Assembly: GCA_913030895.1 (NCBI GenBank)
Contig: CAJWGK010000005.1
Location: 1-52,901 of the forward strand
DNA length: 52,901 nucleotides
Direction of reading: 5' to 3'
From: an uncultured Flavobacteriaceae bacterium
Lineage (GTDB): Bacteria; Bacteroidota; Bacteroidia; Flavobacteriales; Flavobacteriaceae
Shown: positions 50,637 to 52,901 of the stretch, piece by piece
Layout: each line of letters begins with the position of its first letter
Position numbering within the stretch: position 1 is the stretch's first letter
Position numbers and translations under genes: made by a program
The notes under the pieces: model-generated
What the model was told of the DNA's origin: nothing
The model's database searches: none
The model's input: the letters and a program-made list of their open reading frames with translations, nothing else

Positions 50637-52808
50637 TTATTCCGTTGGTTCAGTTAAAATAAAGTCTAATTGTCGCCTAAGTAAGTCCGCTTTTTTCACT
50701 GTTATTTGAACCAAATCTCCAAGTTGGTAGTTTTTTTGGGTTTTTTCTCCTACTAAGCTGTGCGACTGCTCATCATAAATAAAATAATCTCCCTTTATCT
50801 CTGAAATTTTAACAAGTCCCTCACATTTATTTTCAATAATTTCAACATAAATACCCCTATCCGTTACTCCAGATATAACACCATTGAAAGACTGATCTAT
50901 TTTGTCTTCCATGAATTTTACTTGCATGTATTTAATGGAATCTCTTTCTGCTTTCGTGGCGAGTTGTTCTCGGTTTGAAGAATGAATACAAGCCTCTTCA
51001 AGAGCTTTTGGATTAATTTGATTGTGTTCGTTCATATAAGACGCTACCAATCGATGAACCAATACATCTGGATATCGTCTTATAGGCGAAGTAAAATGGG
51101 TATAGTGTTCAAAAGCTAAGCCATAGTGTCCTATGTTTTCAGTTGTATAAACAGCTTTGCTCATGGAGCGAATCGTCAGAGTATCTATTAATTGTTGCTC
51201 CCTTTTTCCATGTGATTCTTGTAAGAGATTATTAAGCGAACCATTAATATTTTTGGATTCAAGATTGAGCTGATATCCTAAATTTGATGCTATATTTTTT
51301 AAGTTGATTAACTTATCCTCATCCGGCAAATCATGAACCCTATATACAAAAGGTTTTTTTGGTTTCTGTTTCCCAATAAACTCTGCCACTCTTCGGTTGG
51401 CAAGAAGCATAAACTCTTCGACTAGTTTGTGGGCATCTTTAGAGGATTTGAAATATATGCTTTCTGGATTATCTTGACTGTCTAAATTAAATTTTACCTC
51501 AACCCTATCAAACGATAATGCGCCTTTTGACGTCCTCGTTTTTCTTAGTTTTTTCGCAAAAACATCCAGTTTAATTAGCGCACTAAATATTTCTTCCGAA
51601 ACAGTATATGATTTATCAGTTAAGGATACCTCGGCGTTAACTTTATTATCCTCTGTATCTAGAATAAATTGTACCTCGTCGTAAGAAAAACGGTGATCAG
51701 AAAAAATCACTGTTTTTCCAAACCACTCTTTTTCAATTTGCATATTTTCATCAACTACAAATACTGCTGAAAAAGTATATTTTTCTTCACGGGGTCTTAG
51801 GGAACAAACTCCATTGGAAAGCATTTCAGGAAGCATGGGAACAACTCTATCAACCAAATAAACAGAAGTTGCACGATCATAGGCCTCCTCATCTAAAACA
51901 CTGTTCGGTTGGACATAATGGGAAACGTCTGCAATATGAATCCCTATCTCTGTTTTATTATCTGGTAAAGGGAAAAAGGAAATCGCATCATCAAAATCTT
52001 TAGCCGTGACTGGGTCAATAGTAAACGTTGTTTTATTTCTAAAATCTCTTCTTCTTGCAATTTCATTTTCCTCTATTGAAGTATTAAGTTTTTGAGTAAA
52101 CTTTTCTACATGCGATGGAAATTCTTCTGGAAATCCATAATCAAACATGATGGCGTGCATTTCAGTGTTTAACTCCCCAGGCTGACCGAGAGATTTTTTT
52201 ATCTTTCCGAAAGGTGAAGAGGCCCTTTTGGGCCATTCTTTAAATTCTACAACCACTTTCTCTCCGTCATTAAAATCTTTTAACTCTGTCGCTTCAATAA
52301 AAAAATCTGTGTACATTTTATTTCCACGAGTATTGACAAAACCAAATTCCTTTTTCCTGTCTAGGATACCAATAAAATTTTGTTGTTTACGTTCAAGAAC
52401 TTCTACCACTTCCCCCTCTTTCCTACCGCTCTTTTTTCTGTTTAGCGGATACACTAAAACAAGATCTCCATTAAATGCACGGTTTAAATTTCTCCTTGCA
52501 ATAAAGATATCATCCACTCCTTCAGGCATTAACAAATAACCATTTCCTGACGAGTTAACATCAATTATTCCTTCCCTATAATTGTTCTGGTCTACGGATA
52601 ATGTATATTTCCCAGGAGAGGTTTGTTTTAATATTTTTTGAGCGGTAAGCTTTCCAAGAGATTTTATAATCGCATTTCTTCCTTGCGTGTCATTGACACT
52701 TAATTTAGAGGCGATTTGTTTGTAGTTAAACGTTTTGCTGGAAGAGGCTTTAAAAACAGACAGTACTTTCGCTTGAATGTTTCTGTCTATCTTTTTCTTT
52801 TTTGACAT
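50637..52808 (-). CDS. rnr: Ribonuclease R
   Basis: 723 residues from the ATG at 52808; the frame extends one codon to a TTG. N-terminal basic helix-turn-helix and cold-shock domains (about 10-215), then the RNB domain with Thr-Ile-Asp-Pro-Val-Thr-Ala-Lys-Asp-Phe-Asp-Asp-Ala near 263 holding the catalytic Asp residues, Ile-His-Ile-Ala-Asp-Val-Ser-His-Tyr-Val near 290, and a C-terminal S1 domain (about 635-715). Degrades structured RNA 3' to 5'. Confidence 0.96.
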   Translation of the reverse strand: MSKKKKIDRNIQAKVLSVFKASSSKTFNYKQIASKLSVNDTQGRNAIIKSLGKLTAQKILKQTSPGKYTLSVDQNNYREGIIDVNSSGNGYLLMPEGVDDIFIARRNLNRAFNGDLVLVYPLNRKKSGRKEGEVVEVLERKQQNFIGILDRKKEFGFVNTRGNKMYTDFFIEATELKDFNDGEKVVVEFKEWPKRASSPFGKIKKSLGQPGELNTEMHAIMFDYGFPEEFPSHVEKFTQKLNTSIEENEIARRRDFRNKTTFTIDPVTAKDFDDAISFFPLPDNKTEIGIHIADVSHYVQPNSVLDEEAYDRATSVYLVDRVVPMLPEMLSNGVCSLRPREEKYTFSAVFVVDENMQIEKEWFGKTVIFSDHRFSYDEVQFILDTEDNKVNAEVSLTDKSYTVSEEIFSALIKLDVFAKKLRKTRTSKGALSFDRVEVKFNLDSQDNPESIYFKSSKDAHKLVEEFMLLANRRVAEFIGKQKPKKPFVYRVHDLPDEDKLINLKNIASNLGYQLNLESKNINGSLNNLLQESHGKREQQLIDTLTIRSMSKAVYTTENIGHYGLAFEHYTHFTSPIRRYPDVLVHRLVASYMNEHNQINPKALEEACIHSSNREQLATKAERDSIKYMQVKFMEDKIDQSFNGVISGVTDRGIYVEIIENKCEGLVKISEIKGDYFIYDEQSHSLVGEKTQKNYQLGDLVQITVKKADLLRRQLDFILTEPTE

Positions 52809-52825
52809 CAAAATAAAATCTGATA

Positions 52826-52833
52826 CAAATTTA
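52826..52833 (-). promoter_or_regulatory. -7 box for rnr
   Basis: TAAATTTG on the minus strand, full match, 17 bases before the rnr ATG. The remaining bases to 52901 show no other feature. Confidence 0.45.
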
Positions 52834-52901
52834 TGGTTTCTTTTCCAGTCGAAGAGTTATCTTATCAAAACCCTTAACATATTAATTATTTTTTTTGAAA
52901 G

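Noticed and set aside
1-52901. Insertion sequences, prophage, CRISPR, toxin-antitoxin or defence genes
   Set aside because: No transposase, integrase, spaced repeat array, nuclease-helicase pair or recognised toxin family was found on either strand.

Overview
The window looks like ordinary chromosomal DNA from a Bacteroidota bacterium, most likely of the Flavobacteriia. Four things point there. It carries gliding and type IX secretion markers (GldH and an SprE/PorW-type lipoprotein). The ATP synthase cluster is preceded by a bactofilin and an AtpZ-like protein. There are several flavobacterial families of unknown function (DUF4292, DUF4837, DUF4254, and probable DUF6168/DUF6427/DUF6341). Finally, promoters with the Bacteroidota -7 box TAnnTTTG sit in front of many genes. 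Coding density is very high, neighbouring stops and starts often overlap, and non-ATG starts are common. No insertion sequence, prophage, integrase, CRISPR array or rRNA was seen.

Layout. 0-8.4 kb: a truncated lipoprotein, an LpxR-like outer membrane protein, an enoyl-CoA hydratase, QueD, then leftward PBP1A-GldH-RicT, TrhO and an unknown exported protein. 8.4-9.63 kb: the only long gene-poor stretch. It holds decayed coding remnants, including two diverged copies of a HIRAN-domain gene, and one intact 45-residue membrane microprotein. 9.6-14 kb: recA, pabB, pabC, plsC and trpS. 14-20.6 kb: an unknown lipoprotein with a foldable leader, dprA, an HU/CCDC81-SPOR protein, an EnvC-like protein, DUF4292, a sugar nucleotidyltransferase and dut. 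20.6-29.1 kb: a leftward cluster sprE, bactofilin, atpZ, DUF6168, atpB, E, F, H, A, G, with no beta or epsilon subunit. 29.2-38.2 kb: an orphan PaaE-type reductase, GT9 plus DUF4254, two membrane proteins, purD, then an overlapping GT2 / methyltransferase / GH3 / M23 cluster. 38.3-45.2 kb: tatA, DUF4837, pgk, holB, a methyltransferase, mnmG and ybeY, with a ParB-type parS palindrome on each side of mnmG. 45.2-52.9 kb: gltX, an SPFH protein, glnS, folB, tRNA-Cys with its own promoter and terminator, a GIN-domain protein and rnr.

How the genes fit together. Most are housekeeping: translation (TrpS, GltX, GlnS, MnmG, TrhO, YbeY, tRNA-Cys), DNA maintenance (RecA, DprA, HolB, Dut, parS sites), energy (ATP synthase, Pgk), folate and pterins (PabB, PabC, FolB, QueD) and envelope building (PBP1A, two M23 proteins, PlsC, glycosyltransferases, bactofilin, TatA, GldH, SprE). 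I found no clear new defence or mobile system. The points most worth checking are the parS pair, the decaying HIRAN pair beside recA, the small membrane protein, the GH3-centred envelope cluster and the structured leader before the 14.3 kb lipoprotein. All family names come from reading the translations, without database searches.
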